Source of the DNA: Actinomycetota bacterium | GTDB lineage: Bacteria > Actinomycetota > Acidimicrobiia > Acidimicrobiales > Acidimicrobilacustridaceae | DNA length: 64,000 bases | Assembly: GCA_016185305.1 (NCBI GenBank) | Contig: JACPNV010000040.1 | Location: forward strand, 1 to 64,000 | Direction: 5' to 3' | Part shown: in pieces, positions 41,727 through 53,772 of the stretch | How positions within the stretch are numbered: the first letter of the stretch is position 1 | Layout of the letters: the number at the start of each line of letters is the position of its first letter | Notes under the pieces: model-generated | Database searches by the model: none | What the model was told of the DNA's origin: nothing | Seen by the model: the letters and a program-made list of their open reading frames with translations, nothing else | Position numbers and translations under genes: made by a program

Positions 41727-42044
41727 TCAGCTTGGGAACGCTTTGAGCAGCGAGGCGCGCTGCTGATCGCCGAGGCCCCGGATGCGCCGGGTCTCGCTGA
41801 TCCCGATCTCTTCCATGGTGCGGCGGGCCTTCACCTTGCCGACTCCGGGAAGAGATTCGAGGACGGCGACGACTTTCATCTTGCCGATGATGTCATCTCC
41901 CCCCGATTGGTCGAGGAGCTCTTTCAGGGTGAGCGAACCCATCTTGAGCTTCTCTTTGAGCTCGGCGCGCGCTCGGCGGGCTTCGGCCGCCTTCTGCAGC
42001 GCCGCCTTGCGCTGTTCCTCGGTCAACTGTGGCGGTAACGGCAT
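41727..42044 (-). CDS. mihF: actinobacterial integration host factor MihF
   Basis: This 105-residue nucleoid protein matches actinobacterial IHF: MPLPPQLTEEQRKAALQKAA, the basic helix EARRARAELKEKLKMGSLTL, and the helix-two turns-helix LESLPGVGKVKARRTMEEIG (about 63-82), which binds DNA without sequence specificity. It ends SETRRIRGLGDQQRASLL. It is unrelated to E. coli IHF and supports the assignment of the organism to the actinobacteria. Its position directly before gmk is conserved. Confidence 0.95.
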   Translation of the reverse strand: MPLPPQLTEEQRKAALQKAAEARRARAELKEKLKMGSLTLKELLDQSGGDDIIGKMKVVAVLESLPGVGKVKARRTMEEIGISETRRIRGLGDQQRASLLKAFPS

Positions 42045-42092
42045 GGGGGCACCCTAGCCCAGGTCAGGGCTGGTCGCGGGGATGGTCGCGGG

Positions 42093-42836
42093 TCAGGGCG
42101 AGGTGAGCGCGGCGGCCACTTCTTCGGCCACGGCCGCGGCCGCACGCTCGGGGTCGTCGGCGTGGGTGACCGGACGGCCGATCACGAGGAGATCGGCACC
42201 GGCGCGGATGGCGTCGCCCGGTGTCGCCGGACGCGCCTGATCGTCGACCGACGCGTCGGCGGGCCGGATGCCGGGAACGACGCGGACGAGCCGCGGCGCG
42301 ATCTTCCGCGCCACGGCGAGGTCGCCGGCGGCGCACACGATGCCGCGGCAGCCCGTCTCGACCGCGAGCGCGGCGCGCCGGGGCATGACGTGGGCTGGCG
42401 CGCTCTTGTCGCTGGTCAGCACGGTGACCGCGAGCGCGATCGGATCATCGAGACCGGCAGCCGCCGCGCCATCCCGCAGACCTTCGACACCGGCCCGCAA
42501 GGTGGCGGCATCGTCGCGGGCATGGATGGTGAGGTAGCTCGCGCCCAGAGCGCCGATCACGCGGGCGGCGCGGTTCACGGTGGTCGGGATGTCGAACATC
42601 TTCAGGTCGACGAACACCGAGTACCGCTGCTCGACCAGGGCCTCGATGACGTCGGGCCCGGCCGCGCTGTAGAGCTCGAGGCCGACCTTGGCCACGCCGT
42701 ACCAGGGCCGAAGCTGCTTGGCGAGGCGGAGTGCCTCCACCAGGTCGTCGACATCGAGCGGGAGCGCCAGGCGGCTCCGCACCTCGTCGGGCACCGCGCT
42801 CGCCGGCGGCGTGCCGGCACCTGCGGGATCAGCCAT
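42093..42836 (-). CDS. pyrF: orotidine 5'-phosphate decarboxylase
   Basis: This 247-residue enzyme makes UMP. LALPLDVDDLVEALRLAKQL (about 23-42) has the first catalytic Asp, YSVFVDLKMFDIPTTVNRAA (about 71-90) the catalytic D-x-K-x-x-D tetrad, and VPGIRPADASVDDQARPATP (about 186-205) with the phosphate loop. The form is the shorter pyrF type rather than the long mycobacterial type. It starts 8 bases inside the end of pyrD and is the last gene of the pyr operon. Confidence 0.94.
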   Translation of the reverse strand: MADPAGAGTPPASAVPDEVRSRLALPLDVDDLVEALRLAKQLRPWYGVAKVGLELYSAAGPDVIEALVEQRYSVFVDLKMFDIPTTVNRAARVIGALGASYLTIHARDDAATLRAGVEGLRDGAAAAGLDDPIALAVTVLTSDKSAPAHVMPRRAALAVETGCRGIVCAAGDLAVARKIAPRLVRVVPGIRPADASVDDQARPATPGDAIRAGADLLVIGRPVTHADDPERAAAAVAEEVAAALTSP

Positions 42837-43784
42837 GCGCTTCTCCGATCAGCTCACGTACCGTCGCCACGCCGTGACGGCGGCACCATTGTTCCAATTC
42901 GACCACGACTCGGCGCACGGCGCGCGGGTCGGCGAAGGTCGCCGTGCCGACCTGCACCGCCGAAGCGCCGGCGAGCAGCAGTTCGACCGCGTGCTCGCCC
43001 GTCGCGACCCCGCCGACACCGACGATCGGCAGCGTCGGCAACGCCGCGTGCACCTCGTAGACCGCGCGCACCGCGACCGGGTGGATCGCGGGACCGCTCA
43101 GGCCGCCGCCCTTGCCGCCCGCGAGCAACGGGCGCCGCGCCTCGACGTCGCTGATCATGCCCATGACCGTGGTGACGAGCGTGACCGCATCCGCGCCGGC
43201 CTCGTGGGCGGCGCCCGCGATCGAAGGCAGGTCGGTGACGTTGGGGCTGAGCTTCGCCCAGATCGGTCGCTCACCCACCACATCGCGCACCGCGCCGATC
43301 ACCTCCGTCGTCCCCTCACATGAGTGGGCGAACATCTCGTCCCGTGCGTGATGGTTGGGGCAGCTCACGTTCACCTCGATCGCGACCACGGTCTCGGGCG
43401 CGGCCGCAAGCAACGTGGCCGCCTGGACGTAGTCCTCGACGGCGGTCCCCCAGATGCTCGCGACAACCGTCGCACGGTGACGTTGCAGCACCGGCAGCTC
43501 GTGCGCGAGCCAGTGCTCGACGCCCTCGTTCTGCAGCCCGACGGCGTTGAGCATGCCGGCCGGCGTCTCGTGCAGGCGCGGCGGCGGGTTGCCGGCCCAG
43601 GGGTCGGCCGAGAGCGACTTCACCACCACGGCGCCGATCGTCGAGAGGTCGACGTAGCGCCCGAGCTCGTCGCCGTAGCCCGCCGTGCCCGACGCCGTCA
43701 TGATCGGGTTGGCGAGCACGACCGGGCCGACCGACGTCGACAGATCGACGGGTGGTTCCCCGTTCCCCGGCCGGCGGCGGCGGG

Positions 43785-43788
<4 letters not shown>
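42829..43788 (-). CDS. pyrD: dihydroorotate dehydrogenase, class 1B type
   Basis: This 319-residue FMN enzyme oxidises dihydroorotate. [20 protein letters not shown] begins the FMN site, [20 protein letters not shown] contains the FMN-binding Lys, and [20 protein letters not shown] (about 138-157) has the catalytic Cys of class 1. [20 protein letters not shown] and [20 protein letters not shown] follow. Class 1B enzymes pair with an iron-sulfur PyrK subunit; no pyrK is visible between carB and pyrD, where many genomes have it, so the electron acceptor is unclear. GTG 43788 overlaps carB by four bases. Confidence 0.94.
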
Positions 43789-47074
<3,286 letters not shown>

Positions 47075-47075
<1 letters not shown>

Positions 47076-48193
47076 CAGATCTTCTCCCGGGCGGGGACCC
47101 CGACGCCCCGCCGGGCGTCTCGCATCAGGTCGTCGAACAGCTTGAAGAGGTAGCGGGAGTCGTGCGGACCGGGGCCGGCTTCGGGGTGGTACTGCACGGA
47201 GAACGCGGGCACGTCGAGGCAGCGCATGCCCTCGATCACGCCGTCGTTGAGGTTGCGGTGCGTCACCTCGGCGGTGCCGTCGAGGGAACCGTCGGCCACG
47301 GCATAGTTGTGGTTCTGGCTCGTGATCTCCACCGACCCGTCGTGAAGGTGGCGTACCGGGTGGTTGCCGCCGTGGTGGCCGAAGGGCAGCTTGAACGTCG
47401 TCCCGCCGATCGCAGTCGACAGCAGTTGGTGGCCGAGGCAGATGCCGAAGATCGGTACCTCGCCGAGCAGTTGCTTGATCGAGTCAACCACGTAGGAAAC
47501 CTCGGCCGGATCGCCGGGACCGTTCGAGAGGAACACGCCGTCGGGTCGCCGCCCGAGCACCTCGCTGGCGGTCGTCGCCGCCGGCACGATCTCGACGGTC
47601 GCGATCTCGCCCAGATGGCGGAGGATCGTGGTCTTGATGCCGAGGTCGTAGGCGACGACCCGCCACGGCCCGCTCCCCGCGTGGTACGGCTCGGCCGTCG
47701 TCACCGTGGCAACGAGATCGATGCCGTTGGTTCCCGGCTCGTCGGCGGCGGCCTGCTGCAGCGTCTGCTCGTCGGCGGAACCGAACGCACCCGGCATGGC
47801 GCCCGCCTCGCGGATGTGCCGGGTCAGGCGGCGGGTGTCGACGCCGGCGATGCCCGCGAGATCGTGCGTGCGCAGGTACGCGTCGAGGTCGGCATCGGAT
47901 CGCCAGTTGCTGCGCCGCCTCGCGAGGTCGCGGATGATGACGCCCCGGCAGTACGGCCGGCGCGCCTCGTCGTCGATCGGGCTCACCCCGTAGTTGCCGA
48001 TGTGCGGGTAGGTGAAGCAGATGACCTGGCCGGCGTAGGAGGGATCGGAGATCACCTCCTGGTAGCCCGACAGCACGGTGTTGAACACGACCTCGCCGGT
48101 CGAGACGCCGTTCGCGGGCTCGGCGCCGATGAGCTCGCCCTCGAAGGTCGAGCCGTCGGCGAGGACGAGCATCCCCTCGCGGATCGGGCTCAT
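47075..48193 (-). CDS. carA: carbamoyl-phosphate synthase small (glutaminase) subunit
   Basis: This 372-residue subunit releases ammonia from glutamine. The N-terminal domain has [20 protein letters not shown] (about 38-57). The class I amidotransferase domain has the nucleophile elbow [16 protein letters not shown] (Cys near 263), [11 protein letters not shown], and the catalytic His/Glu in [13 protein letters not shown] (about 344-356). ATG 48193 overlaps the pyrC stop as ATGA, and its TGA overlaps the carB ATG. Upstream in-frame sequence is a pyrC shadow. Confidence 0.97.
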
Positions 48194-49488
48194 CGCTGGG
48201 CCTCGCCGTCGATCACGGTCGGCGTGCCGAACAGGATCGTGTGCCGCACCTTGCCCTTCAGCTTCCGGCCGGCATAGGGATTGTTGCGCGATCGGCTGGC
48301 CGACCGCGCTGGATCGACCGTCCATGCTGTCTCGGGGTCGAAGACGCACAGGTTGGCCGCACGGCCCTCGGCGACGGGCCCGCCATGCATGTCGGACAGG
48401 CCGGCGATCGCCGCCGGCCGCCAGGTGAGGAGACCGACGATCTGCTCGAGCGAGAGATCGCCGAGCTCGGTGAGCGCCAAGGCCAGCGCGGTCTCGAGGC
48501 CCAACATGCCGGGCGGCGCTTCGTCGAAGGGCAGCTCCTTCACCTCTTGGGTGTGCGGGGCGTGGTCGGTGGCGATGGCGTCGATCGTGCCGTCGGCGAG
48601 ACCCGCCTTGATGGCCGCGACGTCGGAGTCGATGCGCAGCGGCGGATTGACCTTGAACAGCGGGCTGTAGGACGCGCAGCACTCGTCGGTGAGCGTGAAG
48701 TGATGGGTCGTGGCCTCGGCGGTGCACCGAACGCCGGCCGCCTTCGCCGTGCGCACGAGATCAACCGAACCAGCGGTCGACAGATGCTGGAGGTGGACGG
48801 TCGCGCCGGTCAGCTTCGCCAGCGCGATGTCTCGCGCCACCATGAGCTCTTCCGCCTCTGCGGGGATGCCGGGAATACCGAGCTTCGACGACCACGCTCC
48901 TTCGTTCATGTGGCCGCCGGACGCGAGCGAGTCGATCTCGCAGTGCTGGGCCATCACCGCGTTCATGGTGCGGCCATACTCCATCGCGCGGCGCATGAGC
49001 CCTTCGTCCTGCACGCCGTTGCCGTCGTCGGTGAAGATGCGCACGCCGAGAGCCGCCATCTCGCCATACGGCGCCAGCGCCTCGCCCTTGCGCCCGGCGG
49101 TGACCGCACCGGACGAACGCACGTCGCACAACCCGGCGGCGGCTCCCGCGTCGAGCACCTGCCGCACGACCGCCGCGCAGTCGATCGGCGGTTCGGTGTT
49201 CGGCATGGCGACGACGGCCGCGTAGCCCCCGAGCGCCGCCGCACGCGACCCGCTCTCGACCGTCTCGGCTTCCTCCCGACCGGGCTCGCGCAGATGCGTG
49301 TGCAAGTCGACGAAGCCGGGCGTGACAACGCACCCGGAAGCGTCGAGCGTCGTGGCACCGGTGCCGTCGAGGTCGGGACCGACGGCGACGATCTGGCCGT
49401 CGTCGCCGATCGCGACGTCGGCCCGTCTCGTGCCCGTCTCGTCGATCACCCGACCGCCCCGCACGATCGTTCCGCTACCGCTACTCAC
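48190..49488 (-). CDS. pyrC: dihydroorotase
   Basis: This 432-residue class I dihydroorotase has the metal site VDLHTHLREPGREEAETVES (about 56-75, HxH then the lysine-position region), NTEPPIDCAAVVRQVL and the late ADGTIDAIATDHAPHTQEVK (about 291-310, catalytic Asp with DHAPH). It cyclises carbamoyl-aspartate. Start GTG 49488 (SSGSGTIVRGGRVIDE) lies inside the end of pyrB, which it overlaps by 8 bases in another frame. A long in-frame upstream extension is rejected as pyrB shadow. Confidence 0.96.
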   Translation of the reverse strand: MSSGSGTIVRGGRVIDETGTRRADVAIGDDGQIVAVGPDLDGTGATTLDASGCVVTPGFVDLHTHLREPGREEAETVESGSRAAALGGYAAVVAMPNTEPPIDCAAVVRQVLDAGAAAGLCDVRSSGAVTAGRKGEALAPYGEMAALGVRIFTDDGNGVQDEGLMRRAMEYGRTMNAVMAQHCEIDSLASGGHMNEGAWSSKLGIPGIPAEAEELMVARDIALAKLTGATVHLQHLSTAGSVDLVRTAKAAGVRCTAEATTHHFTLTDECCASYSPLFKVNPPLRIDSDVAAIKAGLADGTIDAIATDHAPHTQEVKELPFDEAPPGMLGLETALALALTELGDLSLEQIVGLLTWRPAAIAGLSDMHGGPVAEGRAANLCVFDPETAWTVDPARSASRSRNNPYAGRKLKGKVRHTILFGTPTVIDGEAQR

Positions 49489-50404
49489 CGACAGGACCCT
49501 CCGATGCCAAGAGCAAGAACAACACCGCCATGCGCACGGCCACCCCATTTCGGACTTGATCGACCATCACCGCGTTCGGCCATTCGGCCACCTCGCCCGC
49601 GATCTCGACCCCGCGGTTCATCGGCCCCGGATGCATGATCAGCGCGTCCGTCGACAGCAGGCTCGCCCGCCGCCGGGTCAGGCCGTAGAGCGCGGTGTAC
49701 TCGCGCAGCGACGGCACCAGTGCTTCGGTCATGCGCTCGCGCTGCATGCGGAGCAGGTAGCAGACGTCGACCTTCGGCAGGACGGCGTCGAGGTCGTGGC
49801 TGACGTTCACCGGCCAACCGTCGAGGTTCGGCGGCAGCAGCGTGGGTGGCGCCACGAGGGTGACCTCGGCACCCAGCTTGGTGAACGCCAGCACGTCGGA
49901 GCGCGCGACCCGGCTGTGCTTGATGTCGCCCACGATGGCGATGTGGCGGCCCACGAGTGACCCCAGCCGCTGGCGGATCGTGTAGCTGTCAAGCAGCGCC
50001 TGCGTCGGATGCTCGTGCCAGCCGTCGCCGCCGTTGATGACCGACGCGCTGGTCCATTGCGCGACTTGCCAGGGAACGCCCGCCGACGAGTGCCGCACGA
50101 CGATGGCGTGGATGCCCATCGCCTCGATCGTCTCGACCGTGTCGCGCACCGACTCGCCTTTTTTCACCGACGACGTGCTCACCGAGAACGTCATCGTGTC
50201 GGCCGACATCCGCTTCGCCGCCGTCTCGAACGACAGCCGCGTGCGGGTCGAGTCCTCGTAGAAGAGCGACACCACCGTGCGGCCGCGCAGCGTCGGCACC
50301 TTCGGGATCGGGCGCTGGCCCACTTCGACGAACGAGTCGGTCAGTCGGTGCAACTCGTGCAGATCGTCGGCATCGAGGTCGGCGATGGACAGCAGGTGCT
50401 TCAC
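49481..50404 (-). CDS. pyrB: aspartate carbamoyltransferase catalytic subunit
   Basis: This 307-residue enzyme joins carbamoyl phosphate and aspartate. The carbamoyl-phosphate loop FYEDSTRTRLSFETAAKRMS (about 48-67, STRTR) and SSVKKGESVRDTVETIEAMG (about 78-97, the K-x-E loop) are intact, followed by VINGGDGWHEHPTQALLDSY, the HPTQ motif. DALIMHPGPMNRGVEIAGEV (about 259-278) binds aspartate. No pyrI regulatory gene is present, as usual for actinobacteria. ATG 50404 is 25 bases after pyrR. The stop is TAG. Confidence 0.97.
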   Translation of the reverse strand: MKHLLSIADLDADDLHELHRLTDSFVEVGQRPIPKVPTLRGRTVVSLFYEDSTRTRLSFETAAKRMSADTMTFSVSTSSVKKGESVRDTVETIEAMGIHAIVVRHSSAGVPWQVAQWTSASVINGGDGWHEHPTQALLDSYTIRQRLGSLVGRHIAIVGDIKHSRVARSDVLAFTKLGAEVTLVAPPTLLPPNLDGWPVNVSHDLDAVLPKVDVCYLLRMQRERMTEALVPSLREYTALYGLTRRRASLLSTDALIMHPGPMNRGVEIAGEVAEWPNAVMVDQVRNGVAVRMAVLFLLLASEGPVGE

Positions 50405-50429
50405 GGCTCTCCCCCGCAGCGGCGAGGCG

Positions 50430-50936
50430 TCACTTCACCATCTCCCCCAGCTCGACCCCGTCCGCGCCGACGTTCACGACTTCGTCGCGCCGCGTCGGCA
50501 GGTTCTTTCCGACGAAGTCGGGGCGGATCGGCACCTCGCGGTGGCCCCGATCGATCATCACCGCGAGCTGGACCGCTTTGGGCCGGCCGTAGTCGGACAG
50601 CGCGTTGAGCGCGGCCCGGATGGTCCGCCCGGTGAACAGCACGTCATCCACGAGCACCACGACCATGCTGTCGATCTCGGCGGGAATGTCGGTGACCGCT
50701 TCGGGGAGCACGGGCCGGAGACCGATGTCGTCGCGATAGAACGCGACGTCGAGGCTGCCGACCGGGATCGGGTCTTCCGGCGCTTCGATCTTGTCGAGCG
50801 CGTCAGCGAGCTGCTGGGCGAGGGGCACGCCACCGGTCTGCAGCCCGACGAGCATCACACCGTCCACGCCGTGGTTCCGCTCGATGATCTCGTGCGCCAT
50901 CCGCCAGATGGCCCGGTTGATGTCGTCCGCTGACAT
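50430..50936 (-). CDS. pyrR: pyrimidine operon attenuator/uracil phosphoribosyltransferase PyrR
   Basis: This 168-residue protein has the PRPP motif VVVLVDDVLFTGRTIRAAL (about 93-111) with the invariant DD and TGRT, and IDRGHREVPIRPDFVGKNLP (about 128-147), the RNA-contacting basic region. In the presence of UMP or UTP it binds a specific loop in pyr mRNA. Such a loop is present 90-100 bases upstream (51027-51036), followed by a terminator, so it should regulate its own operon. ATG 50936 is used; an in-frame GTG further up would translate through the terminator hairpin. Confidence 0.95.
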   Translation of the reverse strand: MSADDINRAIWRMAHEIIERNHGVDGVMLVGLQTGGVPLAQQLADALDKIEAPEDPIPVGSLDVAFYRDDIGLRPVLPEAVTDIPAEIDSMVVVLVDDVLFTGRTIRAALNALSDYGRPKAVQLAVMIDRGHREVPIRPDFVGKNLPTRRDEVVNVGADGVELGEMVK

Positions 50937-50952
50937 CACTCGGGTCCGGGCA

Positions 50953-50978
50953 ACGAAAACGCCCCCATACGGGGGCGT
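50953..50978 (-). terminator. attenuator terminator in the pyr leader
   Basis: On the minus strand ACGCCCCC-GTAT-GGGGGCGT (50978-50959) is a perfect 8-bp stem with a 4-base loop and is followed by TTTTCGTTG. It lies 17 bases upstream of pyrR, downstream of the PyrR-binding structure. When PyrR-UMP stabilises its loop, this terminator should form and stop transcription of pyrRBC-carAB-pyrDF. Confidence 0.8.
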
Positions 50979-51010
50979 CAGTCGGCGTTCTCGTTCGGCC
51001 ACTCGGGCAT

Positions 51011-51055
51011 CTCCTGTCCGTTCGGGCCTCACCGGACCCACTTCACGGTCAGGAG
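51011..51055 (-). promoter_or_regulatory. PyrR-binding RNA structure in the pyr leader
   Basis: The minus strand folds as nested stems CTCCT/AGGAG, CCGT/ACGG and GGG/CCC, closed by the loop TCCGGTGAGG (51036-51027). This loop fits the PyrR recognition consensus UCCnGnGAGG, with the flanking purine bulge expected in the stem. The terminator lies about 35 bases downstream. A TAGGGT hexamer at 51064-51059 could be the promoter -10. Confidence 0.8.
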
Positions 51056-51077
51056 CGCACCCTAGCAGCTCCCCGCC

Positions 51078-51128
51078 CGTTCTTTCGTCACTGGCCTATG
51101 ACAGGCGTAGGCGGCTGACGAAAGAACG
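51078..51128. repeat. 13-bp perfect inverted repeat upstream of the pyr leader
   Basis: CGTTCTTTCGTCA (51078-51090) and its exact reverse complement (51116-51128) flank a 25-base spacer, which itself contains GCCTA/TAGGC. It lies between the nusB stop and the pyr promoter. No T-run follows, so it is not a clear terminator; it could be a cruciform or an operator for the pyr promoter. Confidence 0.6.
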
Positions 51129-51138
51129 ACGGGTTCGG

Positions 51139-51597
51139 TCACGCTCCCCGGTCTTCTCGCGGGTTCCGCAGCTCGGGCGCCAGCGCGGAGAGCATGCCGT
51201 TGACGAAGCGGCCGCTGTCGTCGGTGGAGTAGGACTTGGCGAGCTCGACCGCCTCGGAGATCACGACCGCGGTCGGCACGTCGGGGCACCAGCCCAGCTC
51301 GTAGGTCGCCATGCGCAAGATGGCCCGGTCGGTGGCCGGCATCCGTTCGAGCGTCCAGCCCCGCGCATGCGCCCTGAGCTTGCCGTCGATGTCGGCCTGA
51401 TGCACGCCGACGCCACGGGTGATCTCGTCGACGAACGGATCGGGCTTCAACGGCAAAGCGTCGAGCACCGCCGCGACCGCACACTCCTTCGCCTCGGCCT
51501 CATAGAGCAGCGACAGGATGCGCTCTCGCGCCTCGCGCCGGCTGCCGACCCCACCGGTGTACGAGGACGAGGACGAGGACGACGACGAGGGCGACAT
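51139..51597 (-). CDS. nusB: transcription antitermination factor NusB
   Basis: This 152-residue protein is a helical NusB: RREARERILSLLYEAEAKEC (about 20-39), ERMPATDRAILRMATYELGW (about 84-103) and VVISEAVELAKSYSTDDSGR (about 111-130) with FVNGMLSALAPE. It binds boxA RNA with S10. Residues 4-12 are nine consecutive serines encoded by repeated TCG/TCC codons (plus strand about 51557-51588), an unstable-looking repeat. Its ATG overlaps the efp TGA. Confidence 0.95.
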   Translation of the reverse strand: MSPSSSSSSSSSYTGGVGSRREARERILSLLYEAEAKECAVAAVLDALPLKPDPFVDEITRGVGVHQADIDGKLRAHARGWTLERMPATDRAILRMATYELGWCPDVPTAVVISEAVELAKSYSTDDSGRFVNGMLSALAPELRNPREDRGA

Positions 51598-52160
51598 CAG
51601 GCCTTGCCGAGATAGTCACCCGAACGCGTGTCGACCTTGACCTTCTCGCCCGGGTTGATGAACAGCGGGACCTGCACGACCAAACCGGTCTCGAGCGTCG
51701 CCGGCTTGCGGGCACCCGACACCCGATCGCCCTGCACCCCCGGCTCGGTCTCGGACACGGTCAGCTCGACGGCCGCGGGAAGGTCGACGCCGATGATCTC
51801 GTCGTTGTACATGAGCAGCACCGGCTCGCTTCCCTCGATCAAGTAGTTGACCGAGTCACCCAACGCCGCCGAATCGACGTGCATCTGGTCGTAGGTGCCG
51901 GAGTCCATGAACACGAACGCGGCGCCGTCGCGATACAGGTACTGCATGCCGCGCTTGTCGATCACGGCCCGCTCGACCTTCTCGCCGGCCCGGAACGTCC
52001 GCTCCACGACCGCGCCGCTGCGCGAGTTCTTGAGGGTCGTGCGCACGAACGCCCCGCCCTTGCCCGGCTTCACGTGCTGGAACTCGACGACCTGGAACAG
52101 CTCCTTGTCGAGCTCGAGCGTCATCCCGTTCTTCAAGTCGTTGGTGGTGATGGTGGCCAT
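51597..52160 (-). CDS. efp: elongation factor P
   Basis: This 187-residue protein has three OB-like domains. The tip loop [20 protein letters not shown] (about 29-48) presents the conserved Lys in PGKGGAF that reaches the peptidyl-transferase centre, and the C-terminal [20 protein letters not shown] (about 160-179) is the EF-P signature. It relieves stalling at polyproline. A lysine is present at the tip, but no modification genes (epmA/epmB) are visible in the window. It is between pepQ and nusB, as in many actinobacteria. Confidence 0.98.
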   Translation of the reverse strand: MATITTNDLKNGMTLELDKELFQVVEFQHVKPGKGGAFVRTTLKNSRSGAVVERTFRAGEKVERAVIDKRGMQYLYRDGAAFVFMDSGTYDQMHVDSAALGDSVNYLIEGSEPVLLMYNDEIIGVDLPAAVELTVSETEPGVQGDRVSGARKPATLETGLVVQVPLFINPGEKVKVDTRSGDYLGKA

Positions 52161-52184
52161 GGCTTCCTGGTTGCGATGCGCGGC

Positions 52185-53309
52185 TCAGGCCGCGGTGGTC
52201 TTGGGGGCGAGTGTCAGCGGGCGGCAACCGTCGTCGGTCACGACGAGCGTGTCCTCGATGCGTACGCCGCCGTGGTCGGGGAGGTAGACCCCGGGCTCGA
52301 CGGTGACGACGTAGCCGGCGGCGAGCGTAGCATCGCCCTTCGGCCCGACCCGGGGCCGCTCGTGGATGTCGAGACCGACGCCATGGCCGGTCGAGTGGAG
52401 GAAGGCATCGGCCCAGCCGTAGCCGTCGATGACATCGCGGCACACCTTGTCGAGCTCGGCCGCGCCCAGGCCGGGCTTCACCGCGTCGACGCCGGCCTGC
52501 TGGGCTTCGCGCACGACGTGGAGCATGCGCTGCTGCTGGGCCGACGGCTCGCCCACCATGATCGTGCGCGACATGTCAGAGCAGTAGCCGTCGACCAGCG
52601 CCCCGAAGTCGAGCACGACGAGGTCGCCAGCCTCGATGACCCGATCGGTCGGGCGGGCATGCGGGAGGGCGCCATGCGGACCGGACGCGACGATCGTCTC
52701 GAACGACGGCGCCGTCGCCCCGAGCCGGCGCATCTCGGTGTCGAGCTCGAGACCGAACTCCTCCTCGGTCGGGCGCTCGAGCAGCCTCGTCCGGATGTTG
52801 GCGAGCGCCTGGTCAGCGAGGCCAGCCGCGGCAGCGATGCGTGCGATCTCGCCGGCGTCCTTCACCTCTCGCAAGTCCTCGATCACACCCCTCGTCGGTA
52901 CCAGTTCGGCCGCTTCGAACCACTCCGTCGCGTAGCTCTGCTGCTGCGCCCAACTCACGTGCTCGGCTTCGAGACCGAGTGTCGCGATGCCGAACCCGGT
53001 CACCCCGTCGTGCACGACCTCTTTCTGCTGCTGGTTGGAGATCTCGATCCGCGCGTCGACGCCTGCTGCTGCGAGCTGTTCGGCTGACTGATCGCGGTAA
53101 CGGCCATCGGTGACGAGCAGGAGCCCGTCGGCATGCACGACCAGCAGCGCTGCGGAGCCGGTGAACCCGGTGAGGTAGCGGATGTTGGTGAGGCTGGTGA
53201 CGAGGAGCCCATCGACCGGCTGCTCATCGGGACCCGCGGTCGGGAGCAACTCGACCAGGCGCGGCACGCGGCCGGCCACATCCATCGGCGCGAGCTCGAC
53301 GTCACTCAC
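52185..53309 (-). CDS. Xaa-Pro aminopeptidase-like M24 peptidase
   Basis: This 374-residue peptidase has an N-terminal creatinase domain (about 15-145, TSLTNIRYLTGFTGSAALLV) and a pita-bread catalytic domain. Metal ligands are visible in VVLDFGALVDGYCSDMSRTI (two Asp, about 235-254), LHSTGHGVGLDIHERPRV (His, about 309-326), VVTVEPGVYLPDHGG (Glu) and GVRIEDTLVVT (Glu). It removes N-terminal residues before proline. Start GTG 53309 lies just inside the end of aroQ; the usual position before efp suggests this is the conserved pepQ gene. Confidence 0.93.
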   Translation of the reverse strand: MSDVELAPMDVAGRVPRLVELLPTAGPDEQPVDGLLVTSLTNIRYLTGFTGSAALLVVHADGLLLVTDGRYRDQSAEQLAAAGVDARIEISNQQQKEVVHDGVTGFGIATLGLEAEHVSWAQQQSYATEWFEAAELVPTRGVIEDLREVKDAGEIARIAAAAGLADQALANIRTRLLERPTEEEFGLELDTEMRRLGATAPSFETIVASGPHGALPHARPTDRVIEAGDLVVLDFGALVDGYCSDMSRTIMVGEPSAQQQRMLHVVREAQQAGVDAVKPGLGAAELDKVCRDVIDGYGWADAFLHSTGHGVGLDIHERPRVGPKGDATLAAGYVVTVEPGVYLPDHGGVRIEDTLVVTDDGCRPLTLAPKTTAA

Positions 53310-53772
53310 CCGCGCCCTCCTCGAGCAGACGGATGACGCCATCGACGGCGATCTCGTACCCGAGGCCTTTGAACCCGCAAACCGACCCAGTCGCCACGGG
53401 AGCGACCACCGTCTCGTGGCGCCATGCTTCTCGCGTGTACGGGTTCGAGATGTGGAGCTCGATGACAGGGCCGTCGTACGCGGCGAGTGCATCGTGGATG
53501 CCCCACGCGTAGTGCGTGAACGCCGCGGCGTTGATCACGATCGCCGCGCAACGGCCGCGAGCGCCGTGGATGGCTTCGATCAGATCGCCCTCGTGGTTGG
53601 ACTGCACGTGTTCGAGCCCGTAGCCGCGCTTCTCGGCGGCCACGCGCGCCCGCTCGACATGGTCGGCAAGCGTGTCGGTGCCGTAGACCTCGGGCTCGCG
53701 GGTGCCCAGCAGGTCGAGGTTCGGGCCCGACAGGAGAAGAACGAGCTTTTCTGTCCCTTCGTTCCTGGTCAT
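53302..53772 (-). CDS. aroQ: 3-dehydroquinate dehydratase, type II
   Basis: This 156-residue enzyme makes 3-dehydroshikimate. LLLSGPNLDLLGTREPEVYG (about 12-31) has the catalytic Tyr-containing lid, QSNHEGDLIEAIHGARG the Glu site, INAAAFTHYAWGIHDALAAY (about 79-98) the N-x-x-x-x-x-H element, and VIELHISNPYTREAWRHETV (about 102-121) the final substrate residues. This is the small dodecameric type II form common in actinobacteria. It overlaps aroB by four bases. Confidence 0.96.
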   Translation of the reverse strand: MTRNEGTEKLVLLLSGPNLDLLGTREPEVYGTDTLADHVERARVAAEKRGYGLEHVQSNHEGDLIEAIHGARGRCAAIVINAAAFTHYAWGIHDALAAYDGPVIELHISNPYTREAWRHETVVAPVATGSVCGFKGLGYEIAVDGVIRLLEEGAGE

